The notes under the pieces are model-generated. The model ran no database searches. It saw only the letters and a program-made list of their open reading frames with translations, and was not told the DNA's origin. Positions 28,508 through 36,819 of a DNA stretch of 64,000 nucleotides are shown here, one piece after another. Each line of letters begins with the position of its first letter. The first letter of the stretch is position 1. This DNA is from Actinobacillus indolicus (lineage in GTDB: Bacteria; Pseudomonadota; Gammaproteobacteria; Enterobacterales; Pasteurellaceae), in assembly GCF_901764975.1 (NCBI RefSeq), contig NZ_CABFKH010000002.1:124001-188000 (forward strand), in the 5' to 3' direction. The position numbers were made by a program, and so were the translations under genes.

Positions 28508-30049
28508 ATGACAATGAATACATCTAAACTTATTGCGACATTAAGTAGTCTGAGCTTAGCCGTTTTAGCAAGCTATTTAATGCTACTCGGCTCAGGCTTC
28601 TTTCCAACGCCTGAAATCAGTAATATTCTTTTATTAACCTTTGTTATCTTATTGGTAAATGTCTCTAAGAAGGCGTTTTATTATCTCTTTTTCCCAATTG
28701 CCACTTTATACGCATTATACACGCCCGTTGGCTTAACGTTTGGCCCTCCGTCTTATCAATATGTTGCCTCTGTTTTTGCAACAGATATTCAAGAAGGCAA
28801 AGAGTTCTTTAGCCAAATTCCTTTCATTAACTTTGTGGCTTGTTTAACTATTTTTATTTCGCTCATTACATTTCGCTGGATAACACAAAAATGGCAAATT
28901 CAATTTCACCGAAATAAAACCTTACTTGTACTAGGTATCGCATTAGTTTTTGCCTCTACTCCGCCCTTTAAATTCTTACAAGAAGGCGTAGAATCTACCC
29001 TAGAAGTTAAAACAGAGCTAGATAGACTTAACAGTATGACGATTGAAAGCCAATGGGGAACATCGCAGCTCACGGCGGACAGCCGCTATGATGATTATAT
29101 TCTCGTCATCGGAGAAAGTGCCCGTAAAGATTACCACCACGCCTATGGCTACCCTGCGGAAAATACCCCATTTATGAGTAGTGCAAATGGTATCTTGATT
29201 GACGGCTTAACGGCGGGCGGAACAAATACGATTGCCTCACTCAAATTAATGCTCACCAAGCCCAACACTGAAAAATGGGAAGGAGACTATGGGTTAAGTA
29301 TGATCGATCTAGTGAAATCCGCTGGAATCAAAACCTATTGGCTATCAAACCAAGGTTACATTGGGACTTTTGACACCCCTGTTTCATCTCTTGCTAATAA
29401 GAGTGAAGAAAAATTCTTCTTAAAATCAGGAGATTCTTTTAACCAAAATATCAGTGATTTTGATTTATTACCGAAGTTTGAGCAAATCATTGAACAAAAG
29501 GCAACAGGGAAACGTTTTATTGTCGTGCATTTATACGGCTCTCACCCGATCAGCTGTGATCGCTTAACGGATTACCCAAAAATGTTCGATGATGAAAAAA
29601 TCGGTAAAAAATATGTAAACGTAAACTGCTACATTTCTTCTATTAAGAAGACAGATGAAGTCTTAAAACGCTTATATGAAGCACTTCGTAAAAATCAGCA
29701 ACAATCTGACCGCTTGTTCTCCATGATTTATTTTGCTGACCATGGTTTAGCCCATGATTTGAGTAAAGAGGAAATTGCTATTCATAACAGTAGTGGAAAA
29801 AGCAAACTTCACTTTGATGTTCCTCTATTTAAAATATCGAGCGATGACACTGACAGAAAAGAGTATAAAGCAATGAAATCGGGGTTAAACTTTACAGATG
29901 GTATTGCGAAATGGATGGGGATCAGTAATCCTAAATTAAACGCCGAAGCCGATTTATTTAGCCCAATACCAGACAAAGACGATTATGGTTTGAAAAAATT
30001 AATTGAGAGCTTTGATGCGAAAGTCGATCCTGCTGTGCCTATCCCATAA
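28508..30049 (+). CDS. Sulfatase-fold phosphoethanolamine transferase (Lpt6/CptA-like)
   Basis: This 513-residue inner-membrane enzyme has about four to five N-terminal membrane helices (residues 8-160) and a periplasmic alkaline-phosphatase-fold domain. ILVIGESARKDYHHAYGYP contains the metal-binding Glu, TAGGTNTIASLKL the catalytic Thr, and IYFADHGLAHD and SGKSKLHFDVPL the C-terminal metal and substrate residues. It resembles the H. influenzae enzymes that add phosphoethanolamine to LPS heptose, so an LPS target is likely, but lipid A cannot be excluded. ATG 28514 is an alternative start; neither has a clear Shine-Dalgarno. Confidence 0.85.
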   Translation: MTMNTSKLIATLSSLSLAVLASYLMLLGSGFFPTPEISNILLLTFVILLVNVSKKAFYYLFFPIATLYALYTPVGLTFGPPSYQYVASVFATDIQEGKEFFSQIPFINFVACLTIFISLITFRWITQKWQIQFHRNKTLLVLGIALVFASTPPFKFLQEGVESTLEVKTELDRLNSMTIESQWGTSQLTADSRYDDYILVIGESARKDYHHAYGYPAENTPFMSSANGILIDGLTAGGTNTIASLKLMLTKPNTEKWEGDYGLSMIDLVKSAGIKTYWLSNQGYIGTFDTPVSSLANKSEEKFFLKSGDSFNQNISDFDLLPKFEQIIEQKATGKRFIVVHLYGSHPISCDRLTDYPKMFDDEKIGKKYVNVNCYISSIKKTDEVLKRLYEALRKNQQQSDRLFSMIYFADHGLAHDLSKEEIAIHNSSGKSKLHFDVPLFKISSDDTDRKEYKAMKSGLNFTDGIAKWMGISNPKLNAEADLFSPIPDKDDYGLKKLIESFDAKVDPAVPIP

Positions 30050-30074
30050 TTAATATACGTTACTACAATAGTTT

Positions 30075-30100
30075 CCCCTCTCACATAAATGTGAGAGGGG
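30075..30100. terminator. Hairpin between phosphoethanolamine transferase and rimK
   Basis: CCCCTCTCAC (30075-30084) and GTGAGAGGGG (30091-30100) form a perfect 10-bp stem with an ATAAAT loop between convergent genes. T-runs are weak on both sides, but stem strength and position support a bidirectional terminator. Confidence 0.75.
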
Positions 30101-30138
30101 TATAAAATCAGTAAAGCCTTTCAGTTTTAGAACAACTC

Positions 30139-31062
30139 TCACATCTTGACTTTACTTTCTTGGCATTTTTTTAATAAATGCTCAATCATCATTCCTGCAA
30201 TATCCACTTTAGTCACCTGTTCAATCATTTCAAGCCCTGGACTTGCATTGACTTCTAACACCATTATGCCTTGTTGAGAGAGGATAAGATCGACGCCAGC
30301 CACATCTAAGCCGATGGCTTTTGCTGCTTGAACTGCAGTTTTTTGTTCTGTATCAGATAGCTGAATGGCTTGAGCCGTGCCTCCCCTATGAATATTGGCT
30401 CTAAACTCACCACTTGCACCAGTGCGTTCTATTGCTGCAACAACTCGATCGCCAATCACAAAAGCTCGAATATCTTGTCCTTTGGATTCCGCAATAAACC
30501 GCTGTAATAAACAAGGGACTTTAGCATTTTTTAATGTTTCCAATAAACTCAAAGCACTCGGCAGGCTTTCGACTAACATTACGCCAACCCCTTGAGAACC
30601 TGATAAGGTTTTCATAATCATAGGTAATCCGAAGTTTTTTACACTTTCTGCCGTGGCATAAAGTTCACCATGAATTAAGGTATCGGGAATAGGAATACCG
30701 TGGGAAGCCAGTATTTGCAGACTTTGCCATTTATCACGTGCAAGCGTGAAAGCTTGTGCATTATTTAAAACAGGAATCTGCTTTTGTTCAAAATGCCGTA
30801 ATACGTTACACCCCATTTCCGTACTTGTTGTGCCGAATCGGGGCAAAACCCCTTGATACAATCCTACTTTTTCAGGACGTGGACGATGTTTATCGTAGCT
30901 TTCGCCGTCTTGATAATAAAGCTCAAATTGCCCTTGCTCCAACTTCAATAGAAAGCGATTCGGATCGAGAATATCTAACTGATAGCCATATTTTTCCGTA
31001 GCTTGTTTCAACCGTTGACAACTATATAAACGGGGCTCTCGGCAAAGCATCAATAATTTCAT
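30139..31062 (-). CDS. rimK: Ribosomal protein S6 modification enzyme RimK
   Basis: RimK is an ATP-grasp ligase that adds glutamate residues to the C-terminus of ribosomal protein S6. The 307-residue protein shows the ATP-grasp core: LPMIMKTLSGSQGVGVMLVE, KGQDIRAFVIG, and the metal site VAGVDLILSQQGIMVLEVNASPG. Its start overlaps the nfsA stop by about 4 bp; nfsA-rimK is a conserved pair, as in E. coli. Confidence 0.94.
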   Translation of the reverse strand: MKLLMLCREPRLYSCQRLKQATEKYGYQLDILDPNRFLLKLEQGQFELYYQDGESYDKHRPRPEKVGLYQGVLPRFGTTSTEMGCNVLRHFEQKQIPVLNNAQAFTLARDKWQSLQILASHGIPIPDTLIHGELYATAESVKNFGLPMIMKTLSGSQGVGVMLVESLPSALSLLETLKNAKVPCLLQRFIAESKGQDIRAFVIGDRVVAAIERTGASGEFRANIHRGGTAQAIQLSDTEQKTAVQAAKAIGLDVAGVDLILSQQGIMVLEVNASPGLEMIEQVTKVDIAGMMIEHLLKKCQESKVKM

Positions 31063-31781
31063 TTTTTCAACAATCCTTGCTGTTGGAAATAAGGCAAAAT
31101 ATGGGGTCTTACGGGTGCGTTTAGCGCTTTTTTGATGTTATCTAACCAATTTAATGATTGCCCCGAGCGTTGTTCATAGTAAGCGGTCAGTTCTTGCTGA
31201 TAATTTACAAGAGCCTCTTGATCTAACTCTGTTGGATAGTGATTTTCATAGCACATTAAGGCTTGGGGTAAACGGGGTTTCAATGGCGGATCTTGCGCAG
31301 GATAGCCTAAACATAATCCAACAAGGGGAACACAATACGGTGGCAAATTCACTAAATCTGAAACTTGTTGGATTTGATTACGCAATGCGCCAATATACAC
31401 ACCGCCAAGCCCGAGGGATTCTGCCACTAACAACACATTTTGTGCCATAATGCCTGTGTCTACCGCACCAATTAAACTGACTTCAGCCCAATCTAATTGA
31501 GATTCAGGATTGAGCTGTTTCTGTTTATGGAAGTCGATACAAAATAGTAAAAACTCAGCACATTCGGTGATGTATGCCATACCCGAAGCTTGTTTCAAAC
31601 CTTCTCGAATTTGTGCATCCGTCACACGAATAATGGATACACATTGCAAGTTATTGGAGGTTGACGCTCGTCTGCCTGCGTCAATCAGTGTGGTGAGTAT
31701 CTCTTGCGAAATGGGTTGATCGGTAAATTTACGAATAGAACGATGAGATAAAATGGTTTCTAAGGTTGGTTTGCTTTGCAT
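31059..31781 (-). CDS. nfsA: Oxygen-insensitive NADPH nitroreductase NfsA
   Basis: NfsA is an FMN-dependent nitroreductase that makes two-electron reductions of nitro compounds and quinones. The 240-residue protein shows the flavin-binding start ILSHRSIRKFTDQPIS, RASTSNNLQCVSIIRVTD, and ESLGLGGVYIGALRN. It is upstream of and overlaps rimK, in the usual order. Confidence 0.93.
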   Translation of the reverse strand: MQSKPTLETILSHRSIRKFTDQPISQEILTTLIDAGRRASTSNNLQCVSIIRVTDAQIREGLKQASGMAYITECAEFLLFCIDFHKQKQLNPESQLDWAEVSLIGAVDTGIMAQNVLLVAESLGLGGVYIGALRNQIQQVSDLVNLPPYCVPLVGLCLGYPAQDPPLKPRLPQALMCYENHYPTELDQEALVNYQQELTAYYEQRSGQSLNWLDNIKKALNAPVRPHILPYFQQQGLLKK

Positions 31782-31845
31782 AAATCTTCCTTTATTTTAA
31801 TGAAAATAAAGATGATATAGCCAAGGCTATATCACCATTAATGCA

Positions 31846-32613
31846 CTACAATTTTTCTAAATAACTTCTGCCACCTAAATTATTGACTTGGCGAATTATC
31901 CATTGCTGACGGCTACGCATCGTTTGACTTGGCATTTTGACTCGATAAATAATCGGGTTCGGCAGCGCCACCGCCAATAAAGACGCTTCTTGTAAAGTTA
32001 ACTGGCTCGCTGATTTTTTAAAATAATACTTCGCTGCTGCTTCTACCCCAAAAATACCATCGCCAAATTCAGCGATATTTAGGTACACTTCCAAGACACG
32101 TTGCTTGTCCCAAACAGATTCCACTAAGAAGGTAAGCGGTACTTCAATCCCTTTTCTGATCCAACTTGTGCCATGCCAAAGATAGAGATTTTTGACCGTT
32201 TGCTGAGAAATGGTAGATGCACCACGTGGTTTTTTCTTCGATTTGCTGTTACGTTCAATCGCTGCTTCAATCGCATCAAAATCAATACCAAAATGCATTG
32301 GAAAACGTTGATCTTCCCCTGCAATCACCGCCATTTGCATTTGCCAAGAAATACGGTCAAGGCTGACCCAATCATATTGGATTTTATAATTATCGCCTTG
32401 CAATAAATGTTCCACTTTTTTTTGCACCATATAAGCAGAAAATGGAACAGGGATCACGGAAAAAATAAGCGTAAGCGATAAATAGAAACTCGCCACTGCA
32501 AGTCCAATACGGCTAAAGCTAAACCATAGCCATGATTTTACCGATTTAATTTGCTTTGGTATAAAAAAGTGAGATAGTTTTTGTATTAGAGTTTTTTTCT
32601 TACGCTTCGCCAT
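31846..32613 (-). CDS. mtgA: Monofunctional peptidoglycan glycosyltransferase
   Basis: MtgA polymerises lipid II into glycan strands at the inner membrane. The 255-residue protein has one N-terminal membrane helix (SRIGLAVASFYLSLTLIFSVIPV) and GT51 motifs: AVIAGEDQRFPMHFGID with the catalytic Glu, GASTISQQTVKNLYL, and KQRVLEVYLNIAEFG. Its start overlaps the trpR stop by 14 bp, so the two are coupled. Confidence 0.95.
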   Translation of the reverse strand: MAKRKKKTLIQKLSHFFIPKQIKSVKSWLWFSFSRIGLAVASFYLSLTLIFSVIPVPFSAYMVQKKVEHLLQGDNYKIQYDWVSLDRISWQMQMAVIAGEDQRFPMHFGIDFDAIEAAIERNSKSKKKPRGASTISQQTVKNLYLWHGTSWIRKGIEVPLTFLVESVWDKQRVLEVYLNIAEFGDGIFGVEAAAKYYFKKSASQLTLQEASLLAVALPNPIIYRVKMPSQTMRSRQQWIIRQVNNLGGRSYLEKL

Positions 32614-32908
32614 TCAATTTCGTACTTACCCAGTGCAAGATGTCAGGCTCAACGGTTTTGAGCATATTAGAACCACGTGTAATGGTTGCCGCACTCGTAC
32701 CGAGTTGTTGCTGAATCTCTCTTTGTGAAATTTTACTGTCAAGTAACGCTCGAACAATTTGTACCCGTAGTCCTAAAGAGCTACGCTCATCTGGCGTTAA
32801 TAACATGGAGAGTAATGCTTCTGTTTTATCTTCTGCAACCGCTTGATTCAATAATTGAATAAACTGTTGCCATTCATTTGGATCACGTTGGTTATAAAGT
32901 GGTTTCAT
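32600..32908 (-). CDS. trpR: Trp operon repressor TrpR
   Basis: TrpR is the tryptophan-activated repressor of trp genes. The 102-residue protein has the all-helical fold and the HTH ISQREIQQQLGTSAATITRGSN, nearly the textbook TrpR reading head. It overlaps mtgA downstream. A palindromic element with a -10 box lies just upstream (32921-32933), consistent with autoregulation. Confidence 0.94.
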   Translation of the reverse strand: MKPLYNQRDPNEWQQFIQLLNQAVAEDKTEALLSMLLTPDERSSLGLRVQIVRALLDSKISQREIQQQLGTSAATITRGSNMLKTVEPDILHWVSTKLNGEA

Positions 32909-32920
32909 AGATAATTATCC

Positions 32921-32933
32921 TATTAGTATAATA
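32921..32933 (-). promoter_or_regulatory. Possible trpR promoter/operator
   Basis: TATTAGTATAATA is a 13-bp palindrome 13 bp before the trpR start. On the minus strand it contains TATACT, a good -10, and the surrounding GTACTATTATACTAA loosely follows the trp operator pattern GTACTAGTTAACTAGTAC, but lacks CTAG half-sites. An operator role is a guess. Confidence 0.35.
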
Positions 32934-32996
32934 GTACGGTGAGATTAGCAAATTTTTTGCAAAATCTCACCGCTTTTTACATTACCACTTTAAAAA

Positions 32997-33635
32997 TTAT
33001 TTTTTCGCTTTTTTACCACGTTGATCGTCTAACTCTGCGCCTTTCGGTACGCTGAATTTAAACAAATCGTTCGGTAAATTTGCCGTCGTGATGTTGCGTA
33101 ATACATAAAGATTACTTTGACCATCACGCTCAATGGTACTAAAACCTTTCAATAAACCGTTAGCATCAATACGCACATCAAACTGTTTAATACTGCTCTT
33201 CTTCGATTTTGGCTTCAATACGAAGTTATCCATACTTTGTGTGACATCATATTGATCCCAGTTGCCTTTATCATTGCTTGTTAATAACACAAACGGCGTA
33301 TTGCTCACCGCATCTTTTACCCAGTTTGCAGTAACTTGTGAAACAAAGGGATCGTAAAACCATAAGGTTTCACCATCTGATACAATTAAATTTTCTTGTG
33401 GGCTTTTTGTATCCATACGGAATAAATTAGGGCGTTTAACTTGGAACTTCCCTTTGCCCGTTTGGATCTGTTTACCTTTACTTGAACGTACAGTCTGATC
33501 GAAATCCGCACTATATTGGCTCGCTTTCTCTAAACGTTGTTGTAATTCTGCAACCGCCTTGTCATCAGCAACGGCAAAAGCACTCAAAGAGACAAACATC
33601 ATGCCAAGTAACGATTTTTTAAACATTGATTTCAT
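32997..33635 (-). CDS. lolA: Outer-membrane lipoprotein carrier LolA
   Basis: LolA ferries lipoproteins from the LolCDE transporter across the periplasm to LolB. The 212-residue precursor has a signal peptide ([18 protein letters not shown]). The mature part shows [37 protein letters not shown] and [17 protein letters not shown], all LolA blocks. ATG 33626 is a possible alternative start. Monocistronic. Confidence 0.95.
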   Translation of the reverse strand: MKSMFKKSLLGMMFVSLSAFAVADDKAVAELQQRLEKASQYSADFDQTVRSSKGKQIQTGKGKFQVKRPNLFRMDTKSPQENLIVSDGETLWFYDPFVSQVTANWVKDAVSNTPFVLLTSNDKGNWDQYDVTQSMDNFVLKPKSKKSSIKQFDVRIDANGLLKGFSTIERDGQSNLYVLRNITTANLPNDLFKFSVPKGAELDDQRGKKAKK

Positions 33636-33708
33636 TGATTATCCTTTGTTATATAGACAATAAAAGTATGCTATTGGACAGCAAAACCTGTGAAAGTTCC
33701 CAGACCGC

Positions 33709-33840
33709 TTAGAATCTAATCCCTGTTCCTAATCCGATGCCAAGCCCAACTCCGTTCGAACCGCCACCAGCACTTACACCACCGTTCAAAGAACATCCTG
33801 CTAACAATAATACACTAACTGCCAATGCAATTTTTTTCAT
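33709..33840 (-). CDS. Small glycine-rich lipoprotein, 43 aa
   Basis: A 43-residue precursor starts MKKIALAVSVLLLAGCSLNGG: a lipoprotein signal with lipobox LLAGC, giving a mature peptide of about 28 residues rich in Gly (GVSAGGGSNGVGLGIGLGTGIRF). AAGGAAT lies 6 nt before the ATG at 33840. The frame extends upstream to 33927, but the upstream part is not signal-like. A Ser at +2 suggests sorting to the outer membrane. Function unknown. Confidence 0.78.
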   Translation of the reverse strand: MKKIALAVSVLLLAGCSLNGGVSAGGGSNGVGLGIGLGTGIRF

Positions 33841-33944
33841 CTTTTTATTCCTTACGATATAAAATTTGTTATACACTCTCAAAAGAGATTGGGTGCGAAT
33901 TCTACTCTGTTTATTTGCTGAAACCAATTTGAAAAGGAGACTTT

Positions 33945-34514
33945 ATGAAATTTTTACATAAACTTAGCTTATCGCTCTTATTTGCCTTACCACAATTTAC
34001 TTTAGCCAACCCGTTAAGTATTTCAGAGCAAGAAATTAACCAATATCTTTCCACGCGTTTAGCGGAAAAAGTCCCCCTTGAAGATAGCGTAGGTGTACCA
34101 GGGTTATTCCAGCTTGATTATAAATTATCTGATTTATTTACACGTATTGGTCAAACGGAAGAAAAACGCGTGGATATTTCAGGCGTTGTTGACAGTTTAT
34201 TACGCCTAAAAGGCAAACAATATCAGGTTAAATTGCAACTGAATATGGACACGACCCCTTATTACGATGCCGAAAAAGGCGCGCTCTATCTAAAAGATGT
34301 TCGTTTAAAAAATTGGATGGCTGAACCACAAAAATATCAAAATGAATTACAGATGTTCTTGCCAATGATTGCAGATGGGTTGTCATCTTTGTTAAATAAT
34401 CATCCTGTCTATACGTTGGATGAAACAAAAACCAAAGAAGCCCTTGTGAAGAAATTTGGTAAGCAAATTATTGTAGAAAAAGGGCAAATTCGCCTAGAAA
34501 CGAATATTTTTTAA
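33945..34514 (+). CDS. DUF1439 protein, YceB-like
   Basis: A 189-residue exported protein with signal peptide (MKFLHKLSLSLLFALPQFTLA) and a DUF1439-like body (SISEQEINQYLSTRLAEKVP...), the fold of E. coli YceB, thought to be a tubular lipid-binding shape. Unlike E. coli YceB no lipobox Cys is seen at the cleavage site, so this form is probably soluble periplasmic. AAGGAG precedes the ATG. Divergent from the small lipoprotein. Confidence 0.82.
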   Translation: MKFLHKLSLSLLFALPQFTLANPLSISEQEINQYLSTRLAEKVPLEDSVGVPGLFQLDYKLSDLFTRIGQTEEKRVDISGVVDSLLRLKGKQYQVKLQLNMDTTPYYDAEKGALYLKDVRLKNWMAEPQKYQNELQMFLPMIADGLSSLLNNHPVYTLDETKTKEALVKKFGKQIIVEKGQIRLETNIF

Positions 34515-34626
34515 CAGAATTATAATAATTTTGTGATCTATGTCGTAATTCTGAATATTTTTTGTTGAGCCTTTTACATTTTTGACTAAGATTTACATCG
34601 GAAGTAAAAACCAAAGGAGAAATATA

Positions 34627-34836
34627 ATGGAAGTTGGCATTGTCAAATGGTTTAATAACGCAAAAGGATTCGGTTTTATCACGTCTGATATTTTTGATGG
34701 TGATATTTTTGCTCACTTTTCGGTGATCGAAGGAGAAGGCTATCGTTCACTAAAAATGGGGCAAAAAGTTCATTTCGAATTTACGAACGGTGATAAAGGA
34801 GCATCCGCTTCTCGCATCGTTCCTATCGTCGATTAA
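34627..34836 (+). CDS. cspD: Cold-shock-like protein CspD
   Basis: A 69-residue cold-shock-domain protein. RNP1 (KGFGFIT) and RNP2 (DIFAHFSVI) are present. The sequence is closest to CspD, an inhibitor of replication induced in stationary phase, as in H. influenzae. AAGGAG lies 7 nt upstream of the ATG at 34627. The frame is open further upstream, but that lacks homology. The mobile element has entered 50 bp after the stop, in the presumed terminator. Confidence 0.9.
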   Translation: MEVGIVKWFNNAKGFGFITSDIFDGDIFAHFSVIEGEGYRSLKMGQKVHFEFTNGDKGASASRIVPIVD

Positions 34837-34861
34837 CCTTTTAATCTTACCTAACTAATAT

Positions 34862-34874
34862 CAAGCGGTCAGAT
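34862..34874 (+). repeat. Left half of an inverted uptake-signal pair split by the element
   Basis: CAAGCGGTCAGAT here pairs exactly with ATCTGACCGCTTG at 50492-50504 on the other side of the element. Removing the element and one copy of the 8-bp duplication would bring the halves to an 18-bp spacer, making a 13-bp stem hairpin typical of uptake-signal terminators in this family. Confidence 0.8.
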
Positions 34875-34878
34875 TTGC

Positions 34879-34886
34879 AAATTTTT
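34879..34886 (+). repeat. Left copy of 8-bp target-site duplication
   Basis: AAATTTTT immediately precedes the left terminal inverted repeat, and the same octamer follows the right one at 50478-50485. An 8-bp duplication is usual for IS1595-family transposition. Confidence 0.8.
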
Positions 34887-34908
34887 CGCCATTATGTCGC
34901 AAATGAAC
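34887..34908 (+). repeat. Left terminal inverted repeat
   Basis: The 22 bp beginning CGCCATTATGTCGC are the exact reverse complement of 50456-50477. Match outside this is limited to the AT-rich duplication; inward the two ends diverge at once. Confidence 0.9.
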
Positions 34909-34936
34909 AATTACAAATCATTGTGAATTTGCGACA
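34895..34936 (+). other. Hairpin just inside the left end
   Basis: TGTCGCAAAT (34895-34904) pairs with ATTTGCGACA (34927-34936); GA/GA mismatches follow, then ACAAT (34907-34911) with ATTGT (34920-34924). ATTTT follows on the right. It would block transcripts entering from cspD and it overlaps the terminal repeat. Confidence 0.65.
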
Positions 34937-34979
34937 ATTTTACTCAATCTCAAGTTTGATATTATAACCGTGATTTTGA

Positions 34980-35438
34980 ATGAAGTTTCACAATACTTGC
35001 CGAGTACCGATTTATTTTTCTCAGATTTCAACTAAGATTGAAGAATTACAACGAGAACGTAAGCGTGTTGTAGAACACCTTACGCTTTTAGATGAACGTC
35101 TTAGTACCCTGCACTCTGCACTTAAAATTATGCAATCGCAGGATGAAGCGGTACTGCAACTTAATAGTGAAACTTACCACAAGCACAAAGTTCGTCATCA
35201 GATCTACAAAAAACGTCCACGTTACACCATTATTGCCTATCTCAAAGAAAATGCACACAGAGAAGTTTCAAGCCACGAAATAGCTCAAATGTTGCTAGAT
35301 AAAGAACAAAGTACCGATATGGTTACTGAACGGCATATCAATCCTATCAGACAGATATTAAATCCGTTACATAAGCAAGGGTTGGTAAAGAAACGGGTAC
35401 TGTCTCACCAAACGACTTACTGGCAATGGGTGGTTTAA
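34980..35438 (+). CDS. Element accessory protein A: coiled coil plus winged helix
   Basis: This 152-residue protein has an N-terminal coiled coil (KIEELQRERKRVVEHLTLLDERLSTLHSAL, about residues 18-50) and a C-terminal winged-helix-like domain (YTIIAYLKENAHREVSSHEIAQMLL...HQTTYWQW). It is the outermost gene of the left end and reads inward. It has no clear Shine-Dalgarno. Its 3' end overlaps the convergent transposase gene by 92 bp. Its partner at the right end (49964-50392) has the same layout. A role in end binding or target choice is inference. Confidence 0.75.
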   Translation: MKFHNTCRVPIYFSQISTKIEELQRERKRVVEHLTLLDERLSTLHSALKIMQSQDEAVLQLNSETYHKHKVRHQIYKKRPRYTIIAYLKENAHREVSSHEIAQMLLDKEQSTDMVTERHINPIRQILNPLHKQGLVKKRVLSHQTTYWQWVV

Positions 35439-36531
35439 TAAGGTTGTTACGTTGTTTGGATTCAAAATGTTCAATCAGCTTCATTCCTAAGTATTCTTCT
35501 TTAGGTCTATTGCCCCTTGTGTAGTTCATCCAATCTCGTAAGGGTTTTAGGCTAAAGAAACGTTGGCAAATTTCTCTGACGATTTCACCCACAGAATATC
35601 GCCGTCTATCTGTTCGATAAGCAACTTCCACCATATAGTAAGGTAATCGAAGATTAGATAGTTTATGTAAGATTGATTGAAGTTGCCTAAATCGGGAGTT
35701 TACACTTTCACAATAGTTATTGTGTACGCCGTCTTTCGTGATAAATTCTTGGCTATGATTCACAAATTGATGATCAAATAGATATTGCAAATCTCGATAA
35801 GCTAGATGCCCATCAGTCCATGCTTTAGAAAATGGGGTAATAAACTTTTTGGCAAAAGGGAAAATATCTTCCTGATATTCACCTTTTGTGACCATAAATA
35901 AAGTGCGATTAGAGCCTTTGAGTGTTTCATCATCTGATGCTTGACACATTGTGATGATACAACGCATATCTTCTTTCTTTAGACCTTTCTTTGCCTTAAA
36001 TTCGTCTTTAGGTAAATACCGATTAAATCGCAATGCTCTTGTGACAAAACAACCATCTATCTGTACAAGCGATTTCATAGGACTCAAATCCTGTGTTTGC
36101 AAAAGAACTTCATTAATTTTCATCTTAAACAGATAGGCATTTTTCTGTGTGATGCCAAGTAGCTTAGAGAGTTTGCATGATGAAGGCGTATAGGCTTCTG
36201 TCGCCCATATTATTAATGAAAGCAAAATTTGTTTAAAAGAGAGTTTATGATAGGCAAAGGCAGTACCTGAAGTTAAAGAAAAGAATTTATGACATTTCCC
36301 ACAACGCCAACGATTTCCCGACTGGTGAGACCAACTCTTTTTATTATGGGATTTTGGGTGAAATTTACATTTATCACAGCCACAATGCGGACATTCCACA
36401 TCATCTAAATTCAAGGCATCTCGGCTTTCCCATCGCCATTGTTTCAGCAATACAAACACTTCCGCCTCTGTCATATTACTGATAGAGGTGATATTGATCT
36501 TGTTAATCTGCGGAAGCTTGAGCTGCGACAT
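35347..36531 (-). CDS. IS1595/ISXO2-like transposase, left copy
   Basis: A 394-residue DDE-type transposase. The N-terminal zinc ribbon is CPHCGCDKC ... RWRCGKCHKFFSLTSG. The DDE core shows VQIDGCFV (first Asp), WTDGHLAY (second Asp) and DGVHNNYCESVNSRFR (the H-x-N-x-x-E block typical of ISXO2-like enzymes). It reads outward toward the left end and overlaps the accessory gene's 3' end. It is related to, but clearly diverged from, the right-hand transposase; it is 50 residues longer with an extra C-terminal tail. No frameshift is visible. Confidence 0.88.
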   Translation of the reverse strand: MSQLKLPQINKINITSISNMTEAEVFVLLKQWRWESRDALNLDDVECPHCGCDKCKFHPKSHNKKSWSHQSGNRWRCGKCHKFFSLTSGTAFAYHKLSFKQILLSLIIWATEAYTPSSCKLSKLLGITQKNAYLFKMKINEVLLQTQDLSPMKSLVQIDGCFVTRALRFNRYLPKDEFKAKKGLKKEDMRCIITMCQASDDETLKGSNRTLFMVTKGEYQEDIFPFAKKFITPFSKAWTDGHLAYRDLQYLFDHQFVNHSQEFITKDGVHNNYCESVNSRFRQLQSILHKLSNLRLPYYMVEVAYRTDRRRYSVGEIVREICQRFFSLKPLRDWMNYTRGNRPKEEYLGMKLIEHFESKQRNNLIKPPIASKSFGETVPVSLPTLAYVTDLISV

Positions 36532-36543
36532 AAAGGCAACCTA

Positions 36544-36594
36544 TTGCCAATCCTATACATCACTATTTCGGCAAACAGGGATAGATATTGGCAA
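36544..36594 (-). promoter_or_regulatory. Dyad upstream of the left transposase
   Basis: TTGCCAAT (36544-36551) and ATTGGCAA (36587-36594) form inverted arms 13 bp upstream of the start codon, with CTAT words inside both arms. The spacing (43 bp between arm starts, about four helical turns) suits a bound dimer. A regulatory site is likely; the binder is unknown. Confidence 0.5.
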
Positions 36595-36732
36595 GGCAAT
36601 AAATTAACTTAACGAAATAAGCATTTCCGCTTCAGATAAACAACAAGCTTGAGAAATAAAAAAATTGTAAGGTGTAAGAATGTTCTTTTTCATTTTGTTC
36701 ACCCAGTGAGTAAAGGCTTTGCACGTTCAATG

Positions 36733-36760
36733 AAAAAAGCAACCCATTGCTAGGTTGCTT
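36733..36760 (-). terminator. Terminator after the TpgA-like gene
   Basis: AAGCAACC (36737-36744) pairs with GGTTGCTT (36753-36760). Reading leftward, six Ts follow (36733-36738). It ends the adhesin/lipoprotein transcript before the left transposase. Confidence 0.82.
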
Positions 36761-36819
36761 ATAAAGATGAATAAAATCTTCAAAATATCAACCAATATTA
36801 AGAAGTCAGTATGCAGTGA

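Noticed and set aside
34468-34716. 82-codon minus-strand frame between the DUF1439 gene and cspD
   Set aside because: It overlaps the conserved cspD frame, has no ribosome site and no recognisable motif.
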